Below, piece after piece: positions 22,461 through 30,308 of a stretch of 64,000 nt of DNA. Both the position numbers and the translations under genes were made by a program. The DNA is taken from positions 124,001-188,000 of the forward strand of contig NZ_JAFCJK010000003.1 of NCBI RefSeq assembly GCF_018131005.1, read 5' to 3'. This DNA comes from Bradyrhizobium lablabi. Lineage in GTDB: Bacteria; Pseudomonadota; Alphaproteobacteria; Rhizobiales; Xanthobacteraceae. The notes beneath the pieces are model-generated. The model saw only the letters and a list, made by a program, of their open reading frames with translations, was not told the origin of the DNA and made no database searches. Numbering within the stretch: the first letter of the stretch is position 1; each line of letters starts with the position of its first letter.

Positions 22461-22775
22461 ATGCTCAACTACCTCTATGCCCTCCTGACGCTCAACTCGC
22501 GCGTCACAACACTCGAAAGGACTTACAAGGACATGGCAAACGAACTCGACGATCTCACCGCAGCCGTTGCCACCATGCAGGCCGCCGTCACGTCCGCAGC
22601 CGCCGAGATGAAGGCCGAGGCTGACAAGATCCTCGCCGCCGTCTCCTCGCCCGCTGGCATCGATCCGGCTGCCGTCGAGCAGGCCGCGGTCAGCATCAAG
22701 GGCCTGGCCGACCAGCTCAACTCGGCAACCACTGCCGCGCACGATCAGGTAAATCCGACCGCGCCGCAGGGCTGA
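22461..22775 (+). CDS. coiled-coil hypothetical protein
   Basis: 104 aa. The N-terminus is hydrophobic (MLNYLYALLTLNSRVTTLERTYKD); the rest is an Ala-rich heptad coil (LTAAVATMQAAVTSAAAEMKAEADKILAAV). A second start at 22533 (MANELDDL) is possible. Similar short coiled-coil proteins occur in many phages without a known role. Confidence 0.65.
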   Translation: MLNYLYALLTLNSRVTTLERTYKDMANELDDLTAAVATMQAAVTSAAAEMKAEADKILAAVSSPAGIDPAAVEQAAVSIKGLADQLNSATTAAHDQVNPTAPQG

Positions 22776-22868
22776 TCACGAGCTTCCCCGGTCCAGACGT
22801 GGAGCGCAAAGCGGCTTAGCGCCGCCCGGGGGAACACCATCAGAAACAGTGCAAGAGGATCACGGGCA

Positions 22869-23090
22869 ATGTCTGGCGTGCGCGTCACCGGTAAGGTCAA
22901 GTTCTTCACCGACGAAAAGGGTTTTGGTTTCATCATGCCGGATGACGGCGGGCCCGAGGTCTTCGTACACCGCACCGATCTCGCGCGATCGCTGAACATC
23001 CTGCTCTCTGACCAGCGTGTCAGTTACGAACTCATCGACAATCCGCGCAGGGGCGGCGGCAAGAAGGCGGCCAACGTCGAGCTCGTGTAG
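22869..23090 (+). CDS. CspA-family cold-shock protein
   Basis: 73 aa. Clear cold-shock domain: VTGKVKFFTDEKGFGFIMPDDGG with RNP1 (KGFGFI) and VFVHRTDL with RNP2. Cold-shock proteins bind single-stranded RNA and act as RNA chaperones. The RRGGGKKAANVELV tail is usual for alphaproteobacterial members. It may modulate phage or host mRNA structure. Confidence 0.92.
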   Translation: MSGVRVTGKVKFFTDEKGFGFIMPDDGGPEVFVHRTDLARSLNILLSDQRVSYELIDNPRRGGGKKAANVELV

Positions 23091-23104
23091 CTACTAGGGC
23101 GAGC

Positions 23105-23174
23105 GAGGGGCCTAGGCTCCTCAGCTCTTGGCGAAGGGAGGGGCCAGGGTCATACCTTGGCTCCTCCGCTCTTG
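23105..23174 (+). repeat. tandem hairpin-forming direct repeat
   Basis: Two related units, 23105-23130 and 23138-23174, each built as GAGGGGCC...GGCTCCTC followed by GCTCTTG. Each can fold into a hairpin with a G-T wobble; the second has an 11-base longer loop. They fill the leader of the 68-aa membrane protein gene and may act as an RNA regulatory element. Confidence 0.55.
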
Positions 23175-23191
23175 ATTTGGAGGCTTACCAA

Positions 23192-23398
23192 ATGATCGAG
23201 ATCCTCATCCATCTCGTCGTCGTTCTGCTGATCCTTGGCGTGGTCTGGTGGGCTGTCACCTCGCTGCTGCCGCTCGTGCCGCTGCCGCCGCCGGTCGCCC
23301 AGATCGTCAATGTGCTGCTGATCCTGATCCTCGCTCTCGTCGTGATCTTCTATATCCTGGTGCCGCTGCTGCATTCCGTGCCGCTCAAATCTCTCTAG
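23192..23398 (+). CDS. two-helix membrane protein (Thivi_2564-like)
   Basis: 68 aa, almost entirely two transmembrane helices (LIHLVVVLLILGVVWWAVTSL and IVNVLLILILALVVIFYILV) with a Pro-rich turn. The plan matches the small Thivi_2564-type membrane proteins found in phages and bacteria. A holin function is possible, though the lysis genes are elsewhere. The 3' end overlaps a convergent small gene by 4 nt. Confidence 0.7.
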   Translation: MIEILIHLVVVLLILGVVWWAVTSLLPLVPLPPPVAQIVNVLLILILALVVIFYILVPLLHSVPLKSL

Positions 23399-23574
23399 TC
23401 GTCGGGGTGACCCTGGAGATTAGCGGCGAGTCCTGACAGGTACGCGGCCCTCACCATCTCGTCGATCGGTATCACCGCGACTGGCTTGCTATCGACGATG
23501 ACATGAAAGCCGATCAGTTTCGGCGGATTTGTCGGGTGATATTCGGCGCGAAGCGTGGCGGTCGGGACTGTCAT
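23395..23574 (-). CDS. 59-aa hypothetical protein
   Basis: Starts MTVPTATLRAEYHPTNPPKL; a beta hairpin pattern (IGFHVIVDSKPVAVIPIDEMVRAAYLSG) follows. AGGAG lies about 10 bases before the ATG. It lies on the opposite strand to its neighbours and is convergent with the membrane protein gene. Function unknown. Confidence 0.55.
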   Translation of the reverse strand: MTVPTATLRAEYHPTNPPKLIGFHVIVDSKPVAVIPIDEMVRAAYLSGLAANLQGHPDD

Positions 23575-23614
23575 TAAGTTTCATCTCCTGTTGGCAATGG
23601 TAGTATAGCACGAA

Positions 23615-24211
23615 ATGTTTCAGTCAGGCGTCAAGACCGACAACAACCCGCAGGCGTTCAAGGCCAAGGTCGCGATCCGCCGCAATGTCATGGCCGCGAT
23701 CGGGCAGCCCGCCGTGTTCGATGCCTTCGCCGGATCCGGCAAGATGTATTCCGAGGTGTGGCGCGAGGCCGGCAGCTACACCGGCTGCGATCTCAAGCCG
23801 CAAAACGACGGCCGGCTGATGTTCTGCGCCGACAATCGCCGCGTCATGCGCGCGATCGATCTCACGCAGTTCAACATCATCGATCTCGACAGCTACGGCT
23901 CGCCGTGGGAGCAGGCGATCATCATCGCCGACCGCCGGCGCGTGGCGCCGGGCGAGCTGTTCGGGTTGATCCTGACTGAGGGCGCGGGCTTTGCCTACAA
24001 GTCCAACGTGGTGCCGACCGCGATCGCGCATCTGACAGGACTGCGCGCCGGCATCGTCGGGCTCGGCAAGAAACAGGACGCGGTGATCGACCGCGCCATC
24101 GCCGGCCTCGTGCGGCGAATGAGCTGCTCGATCGAGAAGCGCTGGCAGGCCGAGGGCAAGAGCGGCGCCGCCATGCGCTACATCGGCCTCGTACTCAAAG
24201 GGAAGGGTTAG
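23615..24211 (+). CDS. class I SAM-dependent methyltransferase, Trm1-like motif
   Basis: 198 aa. Motif I is VFDAFAGSGK (residues 34-43) and motif IV is DLDSYGSP (90-97), close to the D-D-P-[FY]-G-[ST]-P motif of Trm1-type tRNA guanine-N2 methyltransferases. The rest (TGCDLKPQNDGRLMFCADNRRVMR) fits a compact Rossmann methyltransferase lacking a separate target-recognition domain. The substrate is unknown: tRNA is suggested by motif IV, DNA cannot be excluded. Confidence 0.75.
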   Translation: MFQSGVKTDNNPQAFKAKVAIRRNVMAAIGQPAVFDAFAGSGKMYSEVWREAGSYTGCDLKPQNDGRLMFCADNRRVMRAIDLTQFNIIDLDSYGSPWEQAIIIADRRRVAPGELFGLILTEGAGFAYKSNVVPTAIAHLTGLRAGIVGLGKKQDAVIDRAIAGLVRRMSCSIEKRWQAEGKSGAAMRYIGLVLKGKG

Positions 24212-24398
24212 GCAGCAGCGGTCCGCTCCATAGAATGAGATCGGAGCCATCGCAAAGCAGCAGCTCGCCGGTCTGCAAGTTCAGAAAGACAACGCCGCCG
24301 CAGCCGGCCGCGCGTTCAGCGTACAGCCCGATCGGGCTATCGTGGGGGATGCGAACCGCCTGCGGAAAAGCAGGATGGCGGTCGAAGATCGAATCCAT
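24195..24398 (-). CDS. hypothetical small protein
   Basis: 67 aa (MDSIFDRHPAFPQAVRIPHD ... GGVVFLNLQTGELLLCDGSDLILW), beta-rich. A GAGAGG site lies upstream of the ATG. The 3' end overlaps the methyltransferase gene by 17 nt, convergent. Confidence 0.55.
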   Translation of the reverse strand: MDSIFDRHPAFPQAVRIPHDSPIGLYAERAAGCGGVVFLNLQTGELLLCDGSDLILWSGPLLPNPSL

Positions 24399-24435
24399 GG
24401 TTTGTGCCTCTCTTCGGTGCTTGAAGGGAAAAGGG

Positions 24436-24594
24436 TTAGCGGCGCTTTGTTTTAGCCCACTTCCAAAACTCGATCGAGAGCATGACGCACATCCCGATCG
24501 TGAGGAGGACGAAATCCAGCGGAGTGTGCCACCATCGCGGCGGCAGCGGCGCCGGCTTCTCGTAAAAATACCGGCGGAGGTAGCCGCTATACAT
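24436..24594 (-). CDS. 52-aa single-helix membrane protein
   Basis: Starts MYSGYLRRYFYEKPAPLPPR and has one hydrophobic helix (FVLLTIGMCVMLSIEFW) with a basic C-terminus (KTKRR). AGAGG lies eight bases before the ATG. Unknown function. Confidence 0.55.
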   Translation of the reverse strand: MYSGYLRRYFYEKPAPLPPRWWHTPLDFVLLTIGMCVMLSIEFWKWAKTKRR

Positions 24595-24627
24595 GACGGG
24601 GCCTCTTTGATGTGATGTTAGCGCGAA

Positions 24628-24837
24628 CTAGCCGCCAGTGGTGCACTGGTTCGGATTGATGGCTAGACCGGATGATATGTTGGCAGGATAGTCAGCCGCG
24701 CCCTTAAATTCGACGCGCTTAACCGTGACGCCATCCGCGTGAAATTCGATAGCCTTCACCGCATTACACATTGGCCCATGCATCATCCCGCACCAACGGC
24801 AATGCTGGAAGGTCGTCGTCCCAGATACTTGGATCAT
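24628..24837 (-). CDS. small Cys-containing protein
   Basis: 69 aa. HCRWCGMMHGPMC near the N-terminus resembles a zinc knuckle with His; the remainder (AIEFHADGVTVKRVEFKGAADY) is beta-rich. The start overlaps the upstream stop (ATGA). Confidence 0.65.
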   Translation of the reverse strand: MIQVSGTTTFQHCRWCGMMHGPMCNAVKAIEFHADGVTVKRVEFKGAADYPANISSGLAINPNQCTTGG

Positions 24838-24998
24838 TTCTGCTCGCTCCCTAACTGCTGATTAACAAACTGCTCTTGTTCGCGCTTCCAATCCTCTATG
24901 TCCCAAAGGCAATGTTGGCAGACGCCGCGTGTCGCGTCGCAGCGCATCATGTCGTGGGGCGTAATGTCTTTGCACTTTCGGCACCAGCGCCTATTCAT
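24834..24998 (-). CDS. 54-aa zinc-ribbon protein
   Basis: MNRRWCRKCKDITPHDMMRC ... CQHC: two CxxC pairs form a classic four-Cys ribbon, followed by a charged helix (DWKREQEQFVNQQ). It overlaps the next gene by ATGA. Confidence 0.6.
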   Translation of the reverse strand: MNRRWCRKCKDITPHDMMRCDATRGVCQHCLWDIEDWKREQEQFVNQQLGSEQK

Positions 24999-25044
24999 CG
25001 TCACAGCGGGCCTCCAAATCTTCCAATGTTACGGGGTAAATCAT
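24991..25044 (-). CDS. 17-aa peptide bridging two small genes
   Basis: MIYPVTLEDLEARCDDE. Its ATG overlaps the stop of the upstream gene (ATGA) and its stop overlaps the start of the downstream gene by eight bases. It may be a genuine micro-gene or simply a coupling device that carries ribosomes forward. Confidence 0.3.
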   Translation of the reverse strand: MIYPVTLEDLEARCDDE

Positions 25045-25208
25045 TTGCGCGTTTCCTGCTGATCTGCGCGCGGTGGTCGCCGATCCTTGCAATCGTCGCA
25101 CTGCACGGCGTATGGCTCCCATTCCGCGTCGGCGACGAGATACCCGCGCCCGTCGCAGCGCCCGCAGTACAGAGGGTTCGGGATCATCCTTGGCTGTTTT
25201 TCGCTCAT
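25041..25208 (-). CDS. 55-aa DnaJ-knuckle-like zinc protein
   Basis: Contains YCGRCDGRGYL and CDDCK, a CxxCxGxG unit plus a second CxxC, the arrangement of half a DnaJ zinc finger. The ATG at 25208 is separated by 7 bp from the upstream stop. Similar to the pattern in the protein at 15771-16253. Confidence 0.6.
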   Translation of the reverse strand: MSEKQPRMIPNPLYCGRCDGRGYLVADAEWEPYAVQCDDCKDRRPPRADQQETRK

Positions 25209-25215
25209 ACCCTAC

Positions 25216-25368
25216 CTAATCCTGTCGCTGCTGATGAACGAGCTTATGGAATTCGGCATTGGCCTCGCGCTCCGCGTCTCTGTATTCGCGCTTTGCAAGC
25301 CAATACTGATACTCAACTTCGGTAAGGCGCTTTCTGGCGAGCCGTAATCGCTCTGATTCCTTGTCCAT
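25216..25368 (-). CDS. 50-aa charged helical protein
   Basis: MDKESERLRLARKRLTEVEY and onwards, a single highly charged helix ending KLVHQQRQD. Likely a coiled coil. Function unknown. Confidence 0.5.
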   Translation of the reverse strand: MDKESERLRLARKRLTEVEYQYWLAKREYRDAEREANAEFHKLVHQQRQD

Positions 25369-25391
25369 CGCTTCTATTCCTTAATGCGCCA

Positions 25392-25724
25392 TCAGCATGA
25401 AATATGAATCGTGGCCTTGGGATGTTCCTTGCATCCTGCGAGCAAGTCGCTCAGGTAGCGCGTAGCCGCTTCGTGATTACCCCAACCATTTGCTGGGTTC
25501 ATTGCCTCGTATTCTCTGGCGTTTGCCGGATCCGAAATGTGAGCCACGGCCGGCTCAAGGATTTTCACCGCCTCACTGCAGAACACCAAATCCAGGTGAG
25601 ATAGAGAGCAGCCCAAAGCACGTCGCCACATCGGCGAGAGATTGCTGGTCATATTCCCGATCTCGCATACCGTTGCCGGCTCATAGCCGCCAGTATCGAT
25701 CTTCAGATAAATGTCATAGCCCAT
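25392..25724 (-). CDS. hypothetical protein
   Basis: 110 aa (MGYDIYLKIDTGGYEPATVCEIGNMTSNLSPMWRRALG ... NPANGWGNHEAATRYLSDLLAGC). The GYDIYLKIDTGG start and the GWGNHEAATRYLSDLL segment look like a conserved phage family of unknown function. It lies 18 bp downstream of the radical SAM gene in the same orientation. Confidence 0.7.
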   Translation of the reverse strand: MGYDIYLKIDTGGYEPATVCEIGNMTSNLSPMWRRALGCSLSHLDLVFCSEAVKILEPAVAHISDPANAREYEAMNPANGWGNHEAATRYLSDLLAGCKEHPKATIHISC

Positions 25725-25742
25725 AGTTGCCTGTCCTACCTA

Positions 25743-26546
25743 CTAATGGTGCTGCGGGACGCGCAGCGGGTTGTGATAGCCGGGCTCGAGATAGCCCTGC
25801 AAATCCTTCTTGATGTAGTGCGCCTTGCCGAGCGATTGCAGCTTGTAAATCATGCGATGGGTGTACTCAGCCCAGTCCGTCGTGCGGGTTATAGGCAAGT
25901 AATTGACGCGGCCGACCTTGTAGAGATCGACGAATTCGTGGGTTGCGTCGACGATCGCGAGCGATGCATTGACGTCGATCGTCGGCTCGAGCGACACCCA
26001 GGTGAAAATGCCGCGCTCGTGGAACGCCTTGAGCGCAGCGATCCGGTCGCCGGGCAATGCGGCGCCGCTCTCCCATTTCTGAGAGAATCGATCATCGAGG
26101 CTGGTAAGCGTCGAGGCGAAGGCGTCGCGATCAGGTCGGAACAGACTGATGTCGCGCAGCGCTCGCGTGCCGCCCTTGGTCAGTGCGCAGATCGCAAGGC
26201 CATGTTCGATCAGGGTCTCGAACGATTTTCTGGTCAGCGTAGTGTCGCCCGGGTGATACGGGTCCGAGGTGAACGAGATCATCACCTGACCGGTCAACTT
26301 GGCTTCCTGATACTTCCGCGCATCCTTGCGGAGCTTTATGAGATAATCGTCGCGGTCGATCGCGCCGGCGTTGAACTCGCCGCGGTCCTGCTTGGTGATC
26401 AGCGGCACGTAACAGTAAGCACATTTGTGGCCGCAGCCGCGATAGGGGTTGGCGGCGAGCGCCGAGTATTCGCCCGCCTGGCCCTTCGGCGGATAGATGT
26501 AGCTGCAGCCGGCGATCGACACGCCGTCGGGATTAATGGTGATCAT
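25743..26546 (-). CDS. radical SAM protein
   Basis: 267 aa starting MITINPDGVSIAG. The Fe-S cluster motif is C38-xxx-C42-xx-C45 (GCGHKCAYCYVP), with downstream MISFTSDPYHPGD and HGLAICALTKGGTRAL typical of the SplB/Rv2578c-like branch of radical SAM enzymes. Such proteins cleave S-adenosylmethionine to make a radical; the SPL branch includes DNA photoproduct lyase, but the residues needed for that call are not visible here. It overlaps the upstream gene by 4 nt. Confidence 0.85.
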   Translation of the reverse strand: MITINPDGVSIAGCSYIYPPKGQAGEYSALAANPYRGCGHKCAYCYVPLITKQDRGEFNAGAIDRDDYLIKLRKDARKYQEAKLTGQVMISFTSDPYHPGDTTLTRKSFETLIEHGLAICALTKGGTRALRDISLFRPDRDAFASTLTSLDDRFSQKWESGAALPGDRIAALKAFHERGIFTWVSLEPTIDVNASLAIVDATHEFVDLYKVGRVNYLPITRTTDWAEYTHRMIYKLQSLGKAHYIKKDLQGYLEPGYHNPLRVPQHH

Positions 26547-26770
26547 TCCTTGGTTTCCTTCACGCGGTAGGTGATGCCCATATAGCGAAATCGGTCGGTT
26601 ATGGTGCCTCGGCCATCGAACTGCATCATGCCGCGGTGTTTCTGCTCCAGGCGCGTCCACATGCGCCACCATGCCTCCCTCGGCAAAAGTATCTCGATCT
26701 CCTTCGGATCGATTCCGTCCATGTGTAGCGCGGCGCAGAGCTTGTGCGACGCCGCATCGATATCATCCAT
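26543..26770 (-). CDS. small hypothetical protein upstream of radical SAM gene
   Basis: 75 aa (MDDIDAASHKLCAALHMDG ... ILLPREAWWRMWTRLEQKHRG). The ATG at 26770 has GGAG seven bases upstream, better placed than for the ATG at 26776. First gene of the radical SAM transcript; a 19-bp palindrome lies just upstream. Confidence 0.65.
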   Translation of the reverse strand: MDDIDAASHKLCAALHMDGIDPKEIEILLPREAWWRMWTRLEQKHRGMMQFDGRGTITDRFRYMGITYRVKETKE

Positions 26771-26789
26771 CTGCATACTCCGTGATCTA

Positions 26790-26808
26790 TAGTGAAAGTG
26801 TATCACTA
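26790..26808. promoter_or_regulatory. palindromic operator candidate
   Basis: TAGTGA-AAGTGTA-TCACTA, a 6-bp perfect inverted repeat with a 7-bp spacer, in the divergent gap between the radical SAM operon and the terminase genes. Unlike the ACAG-N5-CTGT sites, so a different regulator is implied, possibly governing late transcription. Confidence 0.5.
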
Positions 26809-26862
26809 ACAGTCTGCAACTTCTACGCTTTTTGAATTTTTGGAGTGAAACGAGCTTCTGCT

Positions 26863-27360
26863 ATGGCGCGAAAGAAAGAACCGACGCGGCGCGGCCGGCC
26901 GCCAGTAGAGATTTCACCGGAGCAGCTTGAAGCGCTCGGGATGATACATGCGACTATTGAAGAGGCTGCTGCATTCTTCAGTTGCACAAGGCGAACCATC
27001 CACAATCGACTGAAGGATCCCGAGTTTCTGCTTGCCTACGAGAACGGGAAAGCTAAAGGCCGGCTGAATCTGAGGCGCCTGCAATGGCGCCACGCCAATA
27101 CCGCGACGAGCTCCGCATCCGTCAACATGACGATCCACCTGTCGAAGCATTGGCTGGGCGAGACCGACAAGCCTGCGGTCGCCGCTGTCATCGAGAACCA
27201 CAACACCGCTGCAGTACAAGTCGAGGTATCCGGTGCTCGCGAGCGCATCGCCGCAAAACTCTCCGCTCTCTCCGAACGCATCGAAGGCCGAGTGGCTGAG
27301 CTCGCTGTCACCAGCGGAGCGCAACTCCTTCCTCGCGAGCCTGTCTCCGGCGGAGACTGA
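26863..27360 (+). CDS. terS: terminase small subunit
   Basis: 165 aa (MARKKEPTRRGRPP, an AT-hook-like start). It has an HTH (IEEAAAFFSCTRRTIHNRL) and the helical segment AYENGKAKGRLNLRRLQWRHANT...SVNMTIHLSKHWLG characteristic of phage small terminases, which bind the packaging site and recruit the large subunit. A GTG at 26845 is an alternative start. The last 128 nt overlap terL. Confidence 0.82.
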   Translation: MARKKEPTRRGRPPVEISPEQLEALGMIHATIEEAAAFFSCTRRTIHNRLKDPEFLLAYENGKAKGRLNLRRLQWRHANTATSSASVNMTIHLSKHWLGETDKPAVAAVIENHNTAAVQVEVSGARERIAAKLSALSERIEGRVAELAVTSGAQLLPREPVSGGD

Positions 27361-28642
27361 CGCCCTCGAATTCGATTGGTCGTTCTGGGGCCGAAAGAAC
27401 CAGTTCGCTCCGACTGGCCCTGCCCGCAACGGCAAGCCCTGGCAGAACTGGCTGATCCTCGCCGGCCGCGGCTTCGGAAAGACCCGCACCGGCGCCGAAT
27501 GGGTCCGCGAGCAAATGTGCGGGCCAACGCCGCTCGCCGCCGGGCGGCGCGCGCATATGGCGATCATCGCCGAGACGGCAAAGGATGCCCGTGACGTCAT
27601 GGTCGGCGACGGCAGAGTCGCTGGCGAAGGCTCGGGCCTGCTGCAGGTCCACCCGAAGGACTTCCGCCCGACCTATGAGCCGTCGAAACGGCGGCTGACC
27701 TGGCCGAACGGCGCGATCGCCTCGATCTACAACGGCAGCGAGCCCGACCAGCTGCGCGGCCCGCAGCACGACTCGGCCTGGGCCGACGAGCTCGCCAAAT
27801 GGCAATACGCGCAAGAGGCATGGGACCAGCTGCAGTTCGGCCTTCGCCTCGGCAACAACCCGCAGTGCCTGATCTCGACGACGCCGCGGCCGATCAAGCT
27901 GATCAAGGATATCCTGGCCGACGAGGGCACGCTCGTCACCTCGGGCTCGACGCTCGAGAACGCAAACAATCTAGCCCCGCAGTTCGTCTCTACGATCAAC
28001 CGCAAATATGCCGGCACCCGGCTCGGCCGGCAGGAAATCTACGCAGAGATCCTCGACGATGTGCCAGGCGCGCTATGGCAGCGCGCGCAGATCGACAAGC
28101 TGCGCGTCAAGCCGCAGGACGTGCCGAAGCTCATCCGCATCGTGGTCGCGATCGACCCGGCGGTGACGTCTGGCGAGGACGCGGACGAAACCGGCATCAT
28201 CGCCGCCGGCATCGATGCCAACGATCACGGCTACATTCTCGAGGACGGCAGCGGCGTTTTTCAGCCAAGCGACTGGGCCACGAACGCGATCGCGATCTAC
28301 AAGGCGCGAGGCGCCGATCGGATCATCGGCGAGACCAACAACGGCGGCGACATGGTCGAGAACACGATCCGCGTCGTCGATCGGAACGTCTCCTATCGCG
28401 GCGTTCACGCCTCGCGCGGCAAGGTCATCCGGGCCGAGCCGGTCAGCGCGCTCTACGAGCAAGGCCGCGTCCATCATGTCGGCGCGTTCCCGCAGCTCGA
28501 GGACCAGATGTGCGCCTTCACGCAGGATTTCGACCGCGACACCGCCGGCTACTCGCCAGACCGGATGGATGCACTCGTCTGGGCGATCTCGGAGCTGATG
28601 CTTAAAGAGCCCGCGCCAAAACCAGTCTTCGCGAGATATTAA
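27233..28642 (+). CDS. terL: terminase large subunit
   Basis: 469 aa from a GTG inside terS. ATPase domain: Walker A GRGFGKTRTG (about 78-87), then AIIAETAKDARDVMVGDG, and Walker B region DSAWADELAKW. The nuclease domain has IRIVVAIDPAVTSGEDADETG and a C-terminal DRMDALVWAI, with the Asp residues expected for an RNase H-like nuclease. It drives ATP-dependent headful or site-specific packaging. The N-terminal WLSSLSPAERNSFLASLSPAE is common in alphaproteobacterial TerL. Confidence 0.95.
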   Translation: MLASASPQNSPLSPNASKAEWLSSLSPAERNSFLASLSPAETDALEFDWSFWGRKNQFAPTGPARNGKPWQNWLILAGRGFGKTRTGAEWVREQMCGPTPLAAGRRAHMAIIAETAKDARDVMVGDGRVAGEGSGLLQVHPKDFRPTYEPSKRRLTWPNGAIASIYNGSEPDQLRGPQHDSAWADELAKWQYAQEAWDQLQFGLRLGNNPQCLISTTPRPIKLIKDILADEGTLVTSGSTLENANNLAPQFVSTINRKYAGTRLGRQEIYAEILDDVPGALWQRAQIDKLRVKPQDVPKLIRIVVAIDPAVTSGEDADETGIIAAGIDANDHGYILEDGSGVFQPSDWATNAIAIYKARGADRIIGETNNGGDMVENTIRVVDRNVSYRGVHASRGKVIRAEPVSALYEQGRVHHVGAFPQLEDQMCAFTQDFDRDTAGYSPDRMDALVWAISELMLKEPAPKPVFARY

Positions 28643-28663
28643 AATTCTGGACATCGAGGGCGA

Positions 28664-30205
28664 ATGGCTACCGATCCGACTGCAAAAAAAGGCCCGGATA
28701 CGCCATCGTCCGACTACGAGGCCGTCAAGTGCGACTGGGACCGCGCCACCGCCATCATGGGCGGCGCCGACGCAATGCGGGCGGCCGGCGAAAAGTATCT
28801 GCCGCGCTACCCGAATGAAAAGCCGCCGAGCTTCGGCCGGCCGGAGGAAGTCGACGACTACAAGGTCAGGCTCGCAAAGGCACCATTCACGAACCTCTAT
28901 GCAGACGTCCTGCACAATCTGTCGACCAAGCCATTCTCCAAGCAGGTGAAGTTGCTGGATGGCGCGCCGGCAACGATCGTCGACCTTGTTGGGGACGTCG
29001 ACGGCCAGGGCAACAATCTGCACGTCTTCTCGGGCGACCTGTTCGAGGCCGGCATCAACAAGGGTGTCGACTGGATTTGCGTCGAGTATCCCAAGATGGC
29101 GCCGGGCGTCACGCTCGCCGACGAGCGTAGGTCTGGCGCGCGGCCATATTGGGTGCGGATCGCAGCCGAGCGCGTTGTCGCGGTCTATTCGGACTATCAG
29201 CGCGGCAAGCAGATTTTCACCCATGTGCGGATTCTTGAGCCGACGCTGGAACGCGACGGCTTCGGCGAGAAACTGACGCAGCGCGTCCGCGTCTACAATC
29301 GCAACAAGCGCGATGTTGAGATCGGCGGCATGATGGTCGCCGAATATGACCCGGCCACCAGCGAGCTCTGGGAGTTGGTCAAAGACCCGAGCGGCTTAAA
29401 GCAGCCCGAATGGGTGCTCGTCGAGGGCCCTCTTCCGATTTCGATCGGCGAGATACCTTTGGTGCCGTTCATAACCGGCGCGCGCTGCGGAGCCGGATGG
29501 GCCATCGAGCCGCCGCTTCGCGATATCGCGCACGCGCAGGTCAAGGAATATCAGATCGAGAGCAATCTCGATCACATCCTGGACCTGACCGCCTTTCCGA
29601 TGCTCGCCGGCAACGGCGTAACTCCGCCAGGCGAAGAGAATGGGATCAAGGTCAAGGTCCCGGTCGGTCCGCGCGCCGTGCTGTTTGCTCCGCCAGACAA
29701 CAACGGCAAGCACGGCGAATGGAAATGGATCGAGCCCAACGCCGACTCGATCGCCAAGCTCATGGAGCATCTCGAGACCGTGCGGAAGGAAATCCGCGAT
29801 CTCGGGATGCAGCCGCTGCTACCCAAGACCGGCAATCTGACCGCCACGGCATCGGCACTCGCCGGTGCCAAGGCGCACAGCGCCGTTCAAGCGTGGGCAC
29901 TCGGGCTGAAGGATGCACTCGAGCGCGCGCTCGCAATGAGCGCCAAATGGCTCGATGAGGCAGCGGCGCCGCAAGTTGCGGTTCATACCGACTTCGGCTC
30001 CGGCATCGAGGACCCGACCGAGCTCTCGATGCTGACCGACATGCGCCGCGAGAATGATCTATCGCAAGACACGCTCTGGTCGGAGATGGTGCGCCGTGGC
30101 GTTCTGTCCGACGACTTTGATGCCGAGAAAGAACGTCTGCTGATCAAGGCAAATCCCGCGCCGGCAGCAGCCAACCAGATTCCAGTGCAGATCCAGCGCT
30201 CCTAA
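28664..30205 (+). CDS. portal protein (DUF4055-type)
   Basis: 513 aa. The N-terminal pattern (YEAVKCDWDRATAIMGGADAMRAAGEKYLPRYPNEKP, then YKVRLAKAPFTNLYADVLHNLSTKPFSK) matches the DUF4055 portal family. Its dodecamer forms the DNA channel at the head vertex and docks terminase. Its place directly after terL and before scaffold and coat genes supports the call. Confidence 0.88.
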   Translation: MATDPTAKKGPDTPSSDYEAVKCDWDRATAIMGGADAMRAAGEKYLPRYPNEKPPSFGRPEEVDDYKVRLAKAPFTNLYADVLHNLSTKPFSKQVKLLDGAPATIVDLVGDVDGQGNNLHVFSGDLFEAGINKGVDWICVEYPKMAPGVTLADERRSGARPYWVRIAAERVVAVYSDYQRGKQIFTHVRILEPTLERDGFGEKLTQRVRVYNRNKRDVEIGGMMVAEYDPATSELWELVKDPSGLKQPEWVLVEGPLPISIGEIPLVPFITGARCGAGWAIEPPLRDIAHAQVKEYQIESNLDHILDLTAFPMLAGNGVTPPGEENGIKVKVPVGPRAVLFAPPDNNGKHGEWKWIEPNADSIAKLMEHLETVRKEIRDLGMQPLLPKTGNLTATASALAGAKAHSAVQAWALGLKDALERALAMSAKWLDEAAAPQVAVHTDFGSGIEDPTELSMLTDMRRENDLSQDTLWSEMVRRGVLSDDFDAEKERLLIKANPAPAAANQIPVQIQRS

Positions 30206-30308
30206 GCCGCGACGGCAAAGGCGCCGATGAGTTGACCGCCCCGGGTGATCCGGCGGCGGCTTTTACCCGTGGCTAGCGCGATGCGGCCACATAGCGAGAG
30301 GCTATGCA

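Noticed and set aside
25743..26546. spore photoproduct lyase as a firm name
   Set aside because: The radical SAM motif is clear, but the lyase-specific Cys and DNA-binding features could not be confirmed.
28073..29224. 383-codon minus-strand frame spanning terL and portal
   Set aside because: It crosses two well-supported genes on the other strand; shadow frame.
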